A stretch of DNA of 28,586 nt from Beroe ovata (lineage: Eukaryota > Ctenophora > Nuda > Beroida > Beroidae). Location: positions 1-28,586 of the forward strand of contig CAMPET010000194.1 in NCBI GenBank assembly GCA_946803715.1. Reading direction: 5' to 3'. The notes under the pieces were generated by a model. The model was not told the DNA's origin and made no database searches. It saw only the letters and a list, made by a program, of their open reading frames with translations. Positions 1 through 10,448 of this stretch are shown here, one piece after another; the stretch's first letter is position 1, and every line of letters begins with the position of its first letter. The position numbers and the translations under genes were made by a program.

Positions 1-22
1 GAGTGAGCATTTGAGAGCTATT
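1..22 (+). repeat. Fragment matching the 172-bp satellite
   Basis: The first 15 bases (GAGTGAGCATTTGAG), followed by AGCT, match a segment that recurs in the satellite array at 27361-28586, where it precedes the conserved GATAGCTCCC block. Here it lies in the intron after the last visible coiled-coil exon of the TRIM-like gene. It may be the edge of another satellite patch extending left of the window. The short length limits confidence. Confidence 0.4.
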
Positions 23-36
23 AGACAGTGTCTAAC

Positions 37-1561
37 CTGGCATCAAGAAGTGGCTGGATGATGCTCGTCTTTCTCATTTCTAGCTCCTCCATCTGTGCAT
101 GCTCCCTGGTGTATTGTGCAGGTGAAAATATCGGCCACCAGGTTTATCTCTACCGAGTTTTCACTGCCCATCACTTCATGATCCCCAATTCCCTAAATAT
201 ACCACAACCCCCCCNNNNCCCCCCCCCCCATTTTCAATATCACTCCGCAATACCTCGCCTGAAGCAGCCCGTGGAAGTAAGCATACTCTCGCCTCACTTC
301 ATGTCTAATCCTGGCAAAATCATCCTCAACCACAGGTATTGCCTCAGCTATATCCTTGTCTGCCTCGACTAATTTATCAGCGATGTGGTTGTGTTGTCCG
401 ATCAGCTTGTCAATCTGTACTGACTCGCAGAGCAGTGGTTTCTTCTCGCCTGGTGTGAGGTTATCAATATCGAGGTTTAGTAGGTTATTCTTCTAAAGAC
501 GATTAGGTGAGATTCAGAACCTCAGAACGTTAATTACTTTTAAAATGTTGATTTTCATCGACATTACAAGGACATTATATTTCACATGAAATTGTGAGGC
601 TCAACCGGCTCAACTCGTTGCTTACCAACAACATTGCACTCGGGACACACAGGCTGTTTCGTTTCCACGTGGAAATGTGTGGGTGTGGTGGCGTGCTGCG
701 CGCACACCACGTGCGCCGTGTCATTTTCACACGGGCGCTGGGTGTGGTTTTTCAGTACGACCAGTTTGTGTGCCTTGTCTGAACACTGTCTACAGTAGGG
801 CAGTGCGCACTCCACGCATGTTATGTGGGCGGGGCCCTTACACTCACAGCAACTAGGACCTGGGGAAAACTAGGATATAACCAAGATAAAGTCATCAATC
901 TCCAGAAAAACTTTGAAATGTAATAAGGAAGTTGTTGTTGAGAGGAAGGGCAGGAAAGTCGGATGTCGGAAGAGAATAGCTGTCCCTCCCCAAAGGGTCT
1001 TACGGACCTGCACTCTCTTTTCCTTCCTCTTCAACCTCCTCTGCACACTGTGACATCGCTATCTCATTCAGCTTATTCGTCAACTCCTTTACCTAATGGA
1101 GGTGAGGATATCAGTTCGAATATTTTACCCAAATTTCAAAGTTTGAACACTTTAAGCTCGCCAGCCAATCAGTAATCACTATGTACCCACATTGTTATCT
1201 ATAACGTTTTCAGTGGTTCTACTTGGAGCTGTGATGATACCGTATAGGTGCAGGTTAATCTGGAGTTTCTTGATGCTCTGCTGATTCTGTATGTAATGAC
1301 ACTCTGTACACTCTGACAAGTTAGTTTGATGAGAATCAGCAATCAGCATTCACAGCTTGTGATTGGGTCTCAACCGAAGCATGGAATTGGGAGATCCTTA
1401 CCTGGACATCGAATGTTCCCATTGTTTCTCACCAATCTACTCCACTTGGAAATACAGCCCTCACAGAATGTGTGGCCACAGTTCAGGATAAGGGGAATAA
1501 GCGGTGGACTCTTGGTATACTGTCTGTTGCACATGTCACATCTTGGGGTTCTTGGTGACAT
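37..1561 (-). CDS. TRIM-type RING/B-box/coiled-coil protein, 3' end outside window
   Basis: This is a probable E3 ubiquitin ligase of the TRIM family. Exon 1 (1561-1402, 53 codons plus one base) starts at ATG 1561 and carries the RING motif CDMC...NCGHTFCEGC...RCP, ending at an AG/GTAAGG donor. Exon 2 (1312-about 1241) supplies the last RING cysteines (EC..C). An exon at 859-about 582 holds two B-box-like clusters: CCEC...C..C..C, then C-x2-H...C-x2-C. Exons 492-254 and 105-37 join in phase and encode a charged helical coiled coil (for example FARIRHEVRREY and MEELEMRKT). The 3' donor of the B-box exon is not resolved. A Glu/Lys-rich open stretch at about 1006-1106 may be another exon. RING, B-box and coiled coil in that order define TRIM. 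Any C-terminal substrate-binding domain lies left of the window. It is the downstream neighbour of RPL7L1 on the same strand, 232 bp away. Confidence 0.75.
215..218. other. Assembly gap (NNNN) inside a poly-C run
   Basis: Four Ns interrupt a homopolymer of cytosines between two coiled-coil exons of the TRIM-like gene. The gap lies in an intron, and the exons on both sides join in phase, so the coding model is not affected. The true homopolymer length is unknown. Confidence 0.95.
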
Positions 1562-1793
1562 ATCTGAGCTTAGCTGAGAATTTGGAGATTGAGTTTACGA
1601 AGCAATTCTATCTATGTATATATAGGTATCAAGAGTTTGGAAGTTTGAAATAACTGCATAAAACTAACAAAATGCTGGGTAAAATCATCTGTAATACAAC
1701 ACTTTCAGACATCAGTATTCAATTGTCGGTTCGGATTACAGAAGGACAATGAATGATAAGATGTTCAAGTAGCCGTAGTTCTGGGCCGTTTCA

Positions 1794-2888
1794 CTACAAC
1801 ATTTTCCTTATGAGAGTGTTTATCTTTTCTGCTCTATTTCCCCAAGAACCATTCTGGCTGAAGTTTACTGACACTCGCCTAAAGCCTCCCTTGGGCGGGG
1901 TCAGTTTGAAAGGGTGCATGAACTTAATCACTTTGTCGAAATGCCGCCCTGTCTCAAAAACCTGTGAGACAACATCTTGGAGACAGAGAAGACCTTGTTT
2001 TGAAAATGTCTCTTCAATAATGACATTCGAACTCAAGGCAGTAACAGTGCCATTGACATCCCCGTAACCTGGAATAATGTCAGTATTAAGAGGCCCTTAA
2101 TAATTAGAATATTCATCTTACCGTGAGGGAAAAGCTTCCCAAGCTTAAATTGGAACTATAATGAATTGAAGAGTTGAAATACTGACCATATTTGAAGATG
2201 AGATCATGAACAGATTTTAAACTTGGATATCCCCAGGTGATATAAGGCTCAATAATTTTAATCTTCTCAATGACATTGTCTGACATCTTCAAGAAAACAG
2301 CATTGTTCATTTCATGCAGCCTTAGAGCCTGAAACAAGAGACTTAGTAGACAAAAATTGTATGGAAGGGCGATCTCACATTTCAGCATGTTTTTGAGTGG
2401 TTACCTGCAAAATTTTCCTCACTTTCTGTGGCATAGGACCAGGAATATTAGCAATTCTCATGACAAACAGGATTTTAACAGAATCTGGAATCTTTACAAG
2501 CTGAAATTAATATTAACCATCATATAAAATCTCTGTCATAAAAGTAGATTGCTCAAACATAGAAAACTAAGAGTTTTCTACCTTGTATCTCAAACGAGAG
2601 ATCCTCTTGGCATTCATTTCAGTCCTGTATCCCTCGTTAACAAAGTACTCAGCCCTTTTGAAAGGGGCTTTTGCCTTCCCAACTTTCTTCTGAAAATGAC
2701 GAATTTGAAATAAAAATATTAAAATAGAAATGCGTTTCTACCTTGAACCATGAGCCAATCCTCACTACTTTGTCTTGTTGTTTTTTGAGTAAAGCCTTGG
2801 CCACATGCTCTTTGTTAAGCTGCCTCCTCTTTCTCAGAAGAGTGGTTGGCACTGTCTTTAGAGCAGGTTGTTCAATAGGATCTGACAT
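1794..2888 (-). CDS. RPL7L1: 60S ribosomal protein L7-like 1 (ribosome biogenesis factor)
   Basis: Five exons join in phase: 2888-2742, 2689-2582, 2500-2405, 2328-2187 and 2068-1794 (stop). They encode 255 aa, the usual size of RPL7L1. All introns are GT-AG and short (52-118 nt). The N-terminus is basic (LLRKRRQLNK...). The uL30 fold region follows, with VMRIANIPG, then IEPYITWGYPSLKSV, a block shared by RPL7 and RPL7L1. The C-terminal part contains NVIIEETFSKQGLLCLQDVV and IKFMHPFKL. The VIEE...CLQD signature fits RPL7L1 (relative of yeast Rlp7) better than canonical RPL7. The family acts in nucleolar pre-60S maturation. The start ATG directly abuts a CCCAGCAG acceptor-like sequence on this strand, suggesting a 5'UTR intron or trans-splice site. 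The TRIM-like gene follows 232 bp downstream. Confidence 0.88.
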
Positions 2889-2905
2889 CTGCTGGGATAA
2901 TGTAA
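2889..2905 (-). other. Acceptor-like pyrimidine/AG site abutting the RPL7L1 start
   Basis: Reading the minus strand, ATTATCCCAGCAG ends exactly at the ATG. It resembles the internal acceptors of the same gene (for example ATTTTCAG). No matching donor was identified upstream, so it could be the acceptor of a 5'UTR intron or of a spliced leader. Confidence 0.5.
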
Positions 2906-3479
2906 CGTATGACAAACAGATGTATTATTTATTAAGTGAAATGATCTCCTTTAATTGAGTAGGGCCGTGTCATATTTCAAGAAGAAATCATAATCAAAGC
3001 ACGCCGGAACCGAATGTTCAATAATCGTTGTATTAGATTGAAGATTGTTTTGGATACTCATGAATATTTTGTGACTGACTTTGTTATAAATAAATATAAA
3101 TAAGAATTTTTGCCTTCTTGTTCTCTTAACTATTGAATATTGTATCCATATGATAGCTGGCAAAGTATGAGAAGTGTCGATGCATGTGCTGGATAAATCA
3201 TCATGATTATTCATTCTGAGCAAAACGGAGAAAAACTATAATGAATTAAGCATAATCAAAGAAGATTAATTAGAAATGCGAAATGCAACATCATCCAAAC
3301 TTCATCATGATTAATTCTTTTATTTTATTTATGAAAATGAGCGCAGTGCAACTTGGCAAAATTCAAAAATTACAATTTATTTTGTTTTATTCAGGAATTT
3401 TAAATGCAAAATTATATGTTAAAATTACATCGAGTCAGTTCCTCGGCGCTTGTCGATCGATGATAGACCCAGTCGAGAA

Positions 3480-3745
3480 TTTCGTTTTGCGCGCGCGGCG
3501 CGGCGCGAACTTATTTTCAGACTGACGCAAGCCGCCGCTTCGTGGCTTCCATCAGCGGTCTGGTATCGCCAGACAACTCAGCGCGCGCAAAATATAATAT
3601 TTTAGCGTATAAGCACAAATTGCGCGCGTATTTCATGATTACAAAATTTGTCACAATGCAAAGAGCAGTGCAGCCGCGAGCGCGCGCAAACCTCTCAGAT
3701 ATGATTATTTGGGCCAGGCAGCTGCAGCGCGCGCCGCGCGTGGCA
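3480..3745. repeat. GC-rich patch with small inverted repeats
   Basis: Visible stem-loops include GTCTGG/CCAGAC around a 5-base loop (3558-3574). CGCGCGCAA at 3582-3590 pairs with TTGCGCGCG at 3620-3628, and an AT palindrome AAAATATAATATTTT sits between the arms. GCGCGC-containing tracts recur at 3489, 3581, 3622, 3680 and 3728. The patch is similar in style, but not evidently in sequence, to the hairpins at 17055-17311. It may be a CpG-dense promoter core or a foldback element. Confidence 0.5.
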
Positions 3746-4187
3746 ACAAGCACTCAGGTGATCAGGGATAAGCATCACACGATGCAACGTGTCTCCTGCC
3801 AATGCAGCCTTTATGCGCCGCGCGATGGCCTACTTATTTATTTTTCATTTCTGAATCTGGGCGGCTGGGCGGGAATTGTAATTCGAAGTGGTTTTGTAAT
3901 TTATTCTATATTTATTTCTATATTCAAAGATAAGTTTCTGTGTAATGATTAGTATGTTTGTTGTGATTGAATTCCTTTGGCGTATGCATTATATTTATAT
4001 TCACATTTCAAGGAATGATTGTTCCATATAATAAGGATGATAGTCAGATCTGAACAAGCTATCTGTTTCATATTTCTTTATCTCTTACCATGGTTTGAAA
4101 ATTGTGATTGAATTTCATTGAATACATCAATACTTGATAAGAGATTTTCCCTTGGTCCTTGATTCTCTGCATTCAAGGGTCAATGAG

Positions 4188-5304
<1,117 letters not shown>

Positions 5305-5560
5305 TAGACAGTGATGAGAGTTTAATCAATTACACAGGGAAGAATATCTACACTTTTGGGTAAATTTTTTACATGGACGTCAAGAGTTTTATGTTTTATT
5401 AGTCTCAAAATCAGATGTATTGAATGGGTAAGAAATGACAATTTATATGATCCTGATGTGTGCAGTTACTCTCCTTTTACTGTAATGCATAGAGGGTCTC
5501 TTTCAATGCTTTATGTGACATTGCATGTGACAACGAATATACTCTGTGAATTGTAATCAG

Positions 5561-5570
5561 TTCTTTACAG
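5561..5570 (+). other. Acceptor-like TTCTTTACAG before KIN17
   Basis: A short pyrimidine tract ending in AG lies 8 nt before the KIN17 ATG. It matches the consensus of internal introns in this window. It may be the 3' end of a 5'UTR intron or a trans-splice acceptor. Confidence 0.5.
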
Positions 5571-5578
5571 TTATCACT

Positions 5579-6745
5579 ATGGGTAAACATGGCTTCCTCA
5601 CACCTAAAGCAATCAGCAACCGAATCAAAGCAAAAGGACTCCAAAAACTCAAGTTCTACTGTCAGATGTGTGAGAAACAGTGTCGAGATGAGAATGGGTT
5701 CAAATGCCACACTATGTCCGAGTCCCATCAACGACAACTCCTCCTTTTTGCAGACAACTCCTCATCCTATCTTGACCAGTTTTCTGAGGAGTTCAAGGAT
5801 GGCTATGTGGGGCTGCTCAAGCGGAGATTTAACGGGAGGAGAGTGCAGGCTAATCACGCATATCAAGAGTATATAGCGGATAGAGATCACATTCATATGA
5901 ATTCAACTCAGTGGGAAACTCTGACAGAGTTTGTGAAATGGCTCGGTCGCGAGGGGATTGTGAAAGCAGATGAAACAGAAAAGGGTTGGTTTGTAACTTA
6001 CATTGACCGAGATCCGGAAACACTCAAGAGACAGGCTAAGAAAAACAAGATGGCTGTCACAGATGAGGAAAAACAGGAGAAATTGCTCCTGGAGCAGATT
6101 GAAAGAGCAAGAGCTACAAATCGAGATACCGGTCCATCAGTTAGCACTGAGCTACAGCGAGAGGATGACAGTGAGGAAAAAGTTACTTTCGCCATGCCAA
6201 AATCAATAAGCACCAAGAAAATGGATGCGGTTATCACAAACAATGTTTTGAAAAGTGATGAAAAGAGTAAGCGTGAAGGCTCCTCTACATCTAAACCGAG
6301 GAAGTCAGTGGAGAAGAAAAAGAGATCTGCTATGGAAGAACTGATGGCGGAAAACGAAGCTGGTAAGAAAAGGAAGAGAAAGAAAGATTCATGGATTGCG
6401 GAGGGCATCGTTGTAAAGATTGTAACCAAAGAACTTGGTAAGGAGTATGTTAAGGCTAAAGGCGTAGTTGAGGAAGTATTTGATACTTACGGGGCTAAGA
6501 TTAAGCTACTGAAGTCCGGGAAGAAACTAAAACTCGATCAGGCACATTTGGAAACTGTGATACCCCAAGTTGGGAGAAAAGTCCTGATTTTGAACGGGGC
6601 TTATGAGGGCTCCAAAGCGACTCTTGACAAACTGAACGTAGACTCATTCACTGTTGATGTTACAATATCGTCGGGTATTTGCAAGGGCCGTGTTGTTACT
6701 GATCTGCCATATGAGGACGTTTCAAAACTGCATACTGGGGATTGA
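5579..6745 (+). CDS. KIN: DNA/RNA-binding protein KIN17
   Basis: An intronless frame of 388 aa; human KIN17 is 393 aa. I chose ATG 5579 because the protein then begins MGKHGFLTPKAI, the conserved KIN17 N-terminus; the upstream in-frame ATG (5546) would add 11 unlike residues. A C2H2-type zinc finger lies at residues about 28-50 (CQMC...H....SH). A KIN17 winged-helix domain follows at about 51-160. The middle (about 165-275) is Lys/Glu-rich with basic nuclear-localisation-like clusters (KKRKRKKD). The C-terminal tandem SH3/KOW module begins near WIAEGIVVKIV and ends with GAYEGSKATL and LPYEDVSKL. The family is nuclear and linked to spliceosome function, pre-mRNA processing, DNA replication and UV response. 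The intergenic gaps are 274 bp upstream and 275 bp downstream. Confidence 0.95.
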   Translation: MGKHGFLTPKAISNRIKAKGLQKLKFYCQMCEKQCRDENGFKCHTMSESHQRQLLLFADNSSSYLDQFSEEFKDGYVGLLKRRFNGRRVQANHAYQEYIADRDHIHMNSTQWETLTEFVKWLGREGIVKADETEKGWFVTYIDRDPETLKRQAKKNKMAVTDEEKQEKLLLEQIERARATNRDTGPSVSTELQREDDSEEKVTFAMPKSISTKKMDAVITNNVLKSDEKSKREGSSTSKPRKSVEKKKRSAMEELMAENEAGKKRKRKKDSWIAEGIVVKIVTKELGKEYVKAKGVVEEVFDTYGAKIKLLKSGKKLKLDQAHLETVIPQVGRKVLILNGAYEGSKATLDKLNVDSFTVDVTISSGICKGRVVTDLPYEDVSKLHTGD

Positions 6746-7020
6746 TATACAGTGTATTGATAAATGATATCTACAAATATTCATTCAGTCCGAAATATAT
6801 GTATTTGCCAGTTTGACAGCCATATTGACACAATTTTTACAGACCCCATTTTGTTTCATGTGATTTCACATCCTGTCATCGTGGTTTACGTGGTCGTTAA
6901 TAAGTTCCGGGAATGTTTGAGTTTGACATGTTCAACAAAATCTGCTTATTATTCGATGAATTATTTGCCCCTCTTACTCAGGATTCTAGTATAGTTTAGG
7001 CTTCATGGAATGACAGCAAA

Positions 7021-7512
7021 ATGAGCGGGACATTTCTATACTTTGCTTACGGAAGTAACTTGCTCGCTCAGCGCATCCACCTAGCGAACCCGTCTGCCCA
7101 ATTCATCTCAAGTGCATGCCTTGACAACTACAGACTGACATTCGGCTACATTTCCAAGCAATGGGGTGGTGCAACCGCGACTATTGTCCCAGAATCAGGT
7201 TCCAAAGTTTGGGGAGTCCTGTGGTCGCTGAGCATAGAGCATCTCCCAACTCTAGATCACCAGGAGTGCACTCCACACGTCTACACTCGGATTAGAGTCC
7301 CTGTAACCACGCCCAACTCGGAAACCCATGAAGTATGGACTTATCAGTTGGTGAAGGGGACTGATCTCAGTCCCATACCCAGTGCGGTTTATCATAGAAT
7401 TATCGTGAGAGGTGCTTTGGAGCATGGACTTCCTGAGAACTATGTCGAGTTTTTGCGGAGTATTGAAACTAATTCTTTCGAGGGCAATGATTCCACACCA
7501 TTGAAAATATAG
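7021..7512 (+). CDS. GGCT: Gamma-glutamylcyclotransferase
   Basis: An intronless 163-aa frame. The start reads MSGTFLYFAYGSNLL; the YGSN substrate-binding loop is at residues 10-13. RIHLANPSAQF and the VWGVLWSL strand follow. The likely catalytic Glu is E82 in LDHQE, the position of the LDEQE glutamate in the human enzyme. Conserved downstream elements are the Y.RI.V strand and the GLPENYVEFL segment. The enzyme converts gamma-glutamyl amino acids to 5-oxoproline plus the free amino acid in the cytosolic gamma-glutamyl (glutathione) cycle. It is shorter than human GGCT (188 aa), mainly at both ends. A pyrimidine-AG sequence (CCCCTCTTACTCAG, AG at 6980-6981) lies 39 nt before the ATG. Confidence 0.92.
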   Translation: MSGTFLYFAYGSNLLAQRIHLANPSAQFISSACLDNYRLTFGYISKQWGGATATIVPESGSKVWGVLWSLSIEHLPTLDHQECTPHVYTRIRVPVTTPNSETHEVWTYQLVKGTDLSPIPSAVYHRIIVRGALEHGLPENYVEFLRSIETNSFEGNDSTPLKI

Positions 7513-7742
7513 TATCTTAGTTTTCGCAGTAATCGCGTCTCTGTTTTTCATCACTTATATAGGAACTAAAACATGATTTCTTTCTTATAGACTTATCTGT
7601 TATAGTATTTTGAATTTCAGCTTTACCGTTTATTTCGCATGAGCCATGAATTATCATTTTGTTTCCGATGCGTTATTGTCTGAGAACTACAAAATCAATC
7701 AATTCAATTCCCCTATTTCCCCTATTCATCACCTCATAACAA

Positions 7743-7762
7743 CGTCTCTCTTTCCCCATCAG
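7743..7762 (+). other. Strong acceptor-like tract before CIAPIN1
   Basis: CGTCTCTCTTTCCCCATCAG ends 2 nt before the CIAPIN1 ATG. It is as good a 3' splice site as any internal intron here. No exon-like sequence or paired donor is evident in the 252 bp back to GGCT, so a trans-splice acceptor or 5'UTR intron is inferred. Confidence 0.6.
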
Positions 7763-7764
7763 GC

Positions 7765-8466
7765 ATGGACTTGCTCAAGTCTCGGATCCCCAATCCGTCC
7801 TCTGTCCTTGTTATTCGACCCCCAGAAGTGACGGTGGATGACTTGAAGAGAGTTGTGGACTCCCTATCCGGGTACTCCGTGTCACTCGAGTTGTTGGAGA
7901 GGTTGGACGCATCCGATACCCTGTACGATGTTGTCATTGTCGGTGTATTTGGTTTTGTCGGTGCTGTCGATTATGAGATTATTCAGAAGAGAATGAAGCC
8001 CAGTTCCACGCTAGCTATTTTCAATGGAGACCAGTCCTCGCTAGCTTTAGATCTGCTCATCAACGGGTTCAGTGACTCTGAGAACTTATCGGACAAATTG
8101 ACAGTCGCCAAATCACCAGCCCACTCATTTGGGACGTCCTCCTCAGTGAAGCCCGCTCCCAAAGTGTGGAAACTGGACACGGCCGATGACCTGGACGACC
8201 TCATTGACCCAGACGATCTACTGACAGAGGAGGACAAAGTGGCACCAAACAAAGCGATGTACAAGTGCGGACCGAAGAGCGAGAAGAAGAAGGCGTGTAA
8301 AAACTGCTCGTGTGGCTATGCTGAGGAGCTGGCCGGCGCGCCGCCCCCAGAGTTTAAATCTGCCTGTGGGAGTTGTTACCTTGGTGACGCGTTCAGATGC
8401 GCGAGTTGTCCTTATTTGGGCATGCCAGCTTTTCAACCTGGCGATAATGTAAAACTCGCACTATGA
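7765..8466 (+). CDS. CIAPIN1: Anamorsin, cytosolic Fe-S cluster assembly factor
   Basis: An intronless 233-aa frame. Residues about 1-115 are a shortened SAM-methyltransferase-like domain. An acidic linker follows ([16 protein letters not shown], about 142-157). The C-terminal CIAPIN1 domain has motif A cysteines at 168, 178, 181 and 183 (ACKNCSCG) and motif B at 201, 204, 212 and 215 ([20 protein letters not shown]), a C-x2-C-x7-C-x2-C pattern. In other species these bind Fe-S clusters, and the protein (yeast Dre2) accepts electrons from NDOR1/Tah18 early in cytosolic Fe-S protein assembly. Human anamorsin is 312 aa; the difference lies in the N-terminal domain and linker. The stop is TGA at 8464-8466. 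MLYCD follows 279 bp later. Confidence 0.96.
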   Translation: MDLLKSRIPNPSSVLVIRPPEVTVDDLKRVVDSLSGYSVSLELLERLDASDTLYDVVIVGVFGFVGAVDYEIIQKRMKPSSTLAIFNGDQSSLALDLLINGFSDSENLSDKLTVAKSPAHSFGTSSSVKPAPKVWKLDTADDLDDLIDPDDLLTEEDKVAPNKAMYKCGPKSEKKKACKNCSCGYAEELAGAPPPEFKSACGSCYLGDAFRCASCPYLGMPAFQPGDNVKLAL

Positions 8467-8745
8467 TTCCCTTCTCATGTTGAACTGAATTGATAAATGT
8501 TGAACTATGTGTGAGCTAATGTATTCTGTCCAGACTCTAAATAATGCTCGCAGTCACCATAATATGGTCCTCTTCAACACATGAATACATGATGAATGTT
8601 GATTGTTGATACTTTTCTCCTTTATTTCACTGAATTGATAAGTTACAAAAATGTAATTATTCGTACTCTTCAATGACTTATCTGAAGTATTTTAGTCCCA
8701 CATATCATAATCTGGAGGTAATCGCAGTTTCCTCGTAGGCGTCCC

Positions 8746-10137
8746 ATGACGTTGGCGCCTTGTTGGCGTTACTTCAGATGTCACATGAAGAACCGCTCCC
8801 TCTACAACGCTTTCTGTCAGTCAATACGTGACAGACACTGTCTACCTGTTACACTGTCACGTTGTTCCCCGAGGACAGTCTCACCACTGGCAACTGCCAG
8901 TGCGAGACGACTGTCGTCAAACAGAGTATCGGCTAGTATTTCATCTGTGTCTCAAGCGTTGTCTGTCACTGCTACCAATTCTCCCGAACAGAATGTAGAC
9001 ATTTTCAGTGAAGCATCTGAGAGTGCTGAGAGGGAACATTTTATCTCACTGCTTGTTGAGATGTGTGGGTCTGCGGCTGGACTTTCAGCTGTTATGGATA
9101 TGAGAGACCAGTGTAACACCATGATAAGGAAATTACCTGAACCCCGACTGCTGAAGTTTGACAAGGTGTTGTTCGAGGTGCTGAAGAGGACAGTAAGTTT
9201 TGACACCACTGAGATCACAACTGTGACGAAATCTTCACCTAGAGATATCCTTGACACCGTGGCAAAGAGTGATAGAGTCCATCCTATCAGATCGGAGGAG
9301 GATTTGCAACACAGGATAGCTGACAACAGATCCGTGTTTATCCTGACACACAAACTGTTACCACGGCGACCACTTGTCGCTCTGCACGTGGCACATTCTA
9401 ATGGAATGTTCCAGTGTGTGTCTGATATCAAGGAAGGGAAGAATGGTAGCGCAGCGGATACTCTGTGCAGATTGAATGATCAGCAAGGAAGGAAAGATGC
9501 TGATTTGTTGTCAGATACTGGTGATTTGTTGTCAGATACTGGTGACATTCTCTCCTGTCCCCACTTCCACTCCACCTCCCCTTACAGCCGTGTGAACACG
9601 TTCTACTCCATTTCCTCTCTGGAAATCGCCCTGAGGGGCATCCCCTGTGGGGGCTGGTGTATCAGCAAAGCTAAAACCCGGCTCTCCCTACCCCGTACTG
9701 TGTATACAACCCTGTCCCCAATCCCGGGGTTTAGAAACTGGTGTAACGTGGCGGTTAAACGGAGTCAATACAATGTGTTGAGTATCATGGGGGATCAGAC
9801 TCCTGACATTATGACAGTGTTGTCCACCCCAAACCACCTGACCCAAGTACCGGCGTTACTGAAACCGACCTTCTCACGGCTAGCAGCGTATTATCTACTG
9901 AAAGAGAAGCAGAGGGGGGCTGCGCTGGACCCAGTGGGTCATTTCCATCTGACTAACGGGGCCGTGGTGTGGGCTCTTAGGTGGGGTGGCATGAGGAGTG
10001 AGGAAATGATGGAACAGTCATTCGGCCTCATGGTCAACTATCTGTATGATGGTGATGCTGGAGCCAGGGCAGCGATGTATGCTTCCGAGGAGAAAGTGGT
10101 GACTGCTGGGGCTGCTATCAGTGATTTGTTGGATTAA
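8746..10137 (+). CDS. MLYCD: Malonyl-CoA decarboxylase
   Basis: An intronless 463-aa frame; the human precursor is 493 aa. The first 60 or so residues are Arg/Ser/Thr-rich with few acidic residues and look like a mitochondrial presequence. The N-terminal helical domain (about 85-165) is shorter than usual. The catalytic GNAT-like domain runs from about SPRDILDTVAKSDRVHPI to the end. It includes VALHVA, FYSISSLEIALRGI, TLSPIPGF (likely catalytic Ser 324) and HFHLTNGAVVW (likely catalytic His 401), the Ser/His pair known in the family. The enzyme converts malonyl-CoA to acetyl-CoA and CO2, relieving inhibition of fatty-acid oxidation. The C-terminus ends in LLD, without the SKL-type peroxisomal signal of vertebrate enzymes. 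ATG 8746 lies 7 nt after a TTTCCTCGTAG acceptor-like sequence. Confidence 0.93.
   Translation: MTLAPCWRYFRCHMKNRSLYNAFCQSIRDRHCLPVTLSRCSPRTVSPLATASARRLSSNRVSASISSVSQALSVTATNSPEQNVDIFSEASESAEREHFISLLVEMCGSAAGLSAVMDMRDQCNTMIRKLPEPRLLKFDKVLFEVLKRTVSFDTTEITTVTKSSPRDILDTVAKSDRVHPIRSEEDLQHRIADNRSVFILTHKLLPRRPLVALHVAHSNGMFQCVSDIKEGKNGSAADTLCRLNDQQGRKDADLLSDTGDLLSDTGDILSCPHFHSTSPYSRVNTFYSISSLEIALRGIPCGGWCISKAKTRLSLPRTVYTTLSPIPGFRNWCNVAVKRSQYNVLSIMGDQTPDIMTVLSTPNHLTQVPALLKPTFSRLAAYYLLKEKQRGAALDPVGHFHLTNGAVVWALRWGGMRSEEMMEQSFGLMVNYLYDGDAGARAAMYASEEKVVTAGAAISDLLD
9502..9543 (+). repeat. 21-bp in-frame tandem duplication inside MLYCD
   Basis: Two perfect copies of a 21-nt unit (9502-9522 and 9523-9543) encode DLLSDTG twice, followed by a partial third (DILS). 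It sits in a non-conserved loop between the LHVA strand and the FYSIS helix, so it probably lengthens a surface loop. Perfect identity suggests a recent expansion that may vary between individuals. Confidence 0.9.
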
Positions 10138-10430
10138 TTGATGTGGTTATTGAAGTTTGCTGTGATTGATGTCAGATAGAAAACAAAAGGAAGTTTTGGA
10201 ACCATCTATTTTCAGATGCAGTGTTAGTTTATCATTGATTTAAACCGGTGTTTTTCGATTCGGATATTGTGATTTGCTGAAACAAACTACTGTGAATCGC
10301 GTTTAATACTTATTTTGTGATCAGAATCAGAAATCGGTGTTCTCATTACGACAAATCAAGCAATCTATACTATTCTACAAAACTTGTGGCTAGTGTAGGT
10401 AGTTTTCGACTGAAAGAAGCGCCAAGATTG

Positions 10431-10447
10431 ATCCTCTTGCATTGCAG
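10431..10447 (+). other. Acceptor-like tract before the UBOX5-like gene
   Basis: ATCCTCTTGCATTGCAG ends one base before the first ATG (10449) of the UBOX5-like gene. It is a good 3' splice site by the standards of this window. Confidence 0.5.
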
Positions 10448-10448
10448 T

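Larger units (their letters stand above)
2889..4187. other. Divergent intergenic region between RPL7L1 and AK3
   Basis: About 1.3 kb lies between the heads of two oppositely oriented genes, so it should contain promoters for both. The flanks are AT-rich. The centre (about 3430-3850) is conspicuously rich in GCGCGC. Open frames here run on both strands, are biased by the GC repeats, and show no recognisable domain, so I do not call genes. I could not identify a TATA box or Inr with confidence. Confidence 0.5.

Noticed and set aside
1794-2888. Canonical ribosomal protein L7
   Set aside because: The VIEE...GLLCLQD and IKFMHPFKL segments and the diverged N-terminus fit the L7-like 1 biogenesis factor better.
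3517-3952. Overlapping open frames on both strands, 78 and 136 codons
   Set aside because: They run through the GCGCGC-rich hairpin patch, where stops are rare by composition. They have Ala/Arg-rich, repeat-like translations and no domain or splice context.
5998-6429. 143-codon minus-strand frame opposite KIN17
   Set aside because: It is antisense to the Lys/Glu-rich region of KIN17; the Ser/Phe/Leu-rich translation is the expected shadow.
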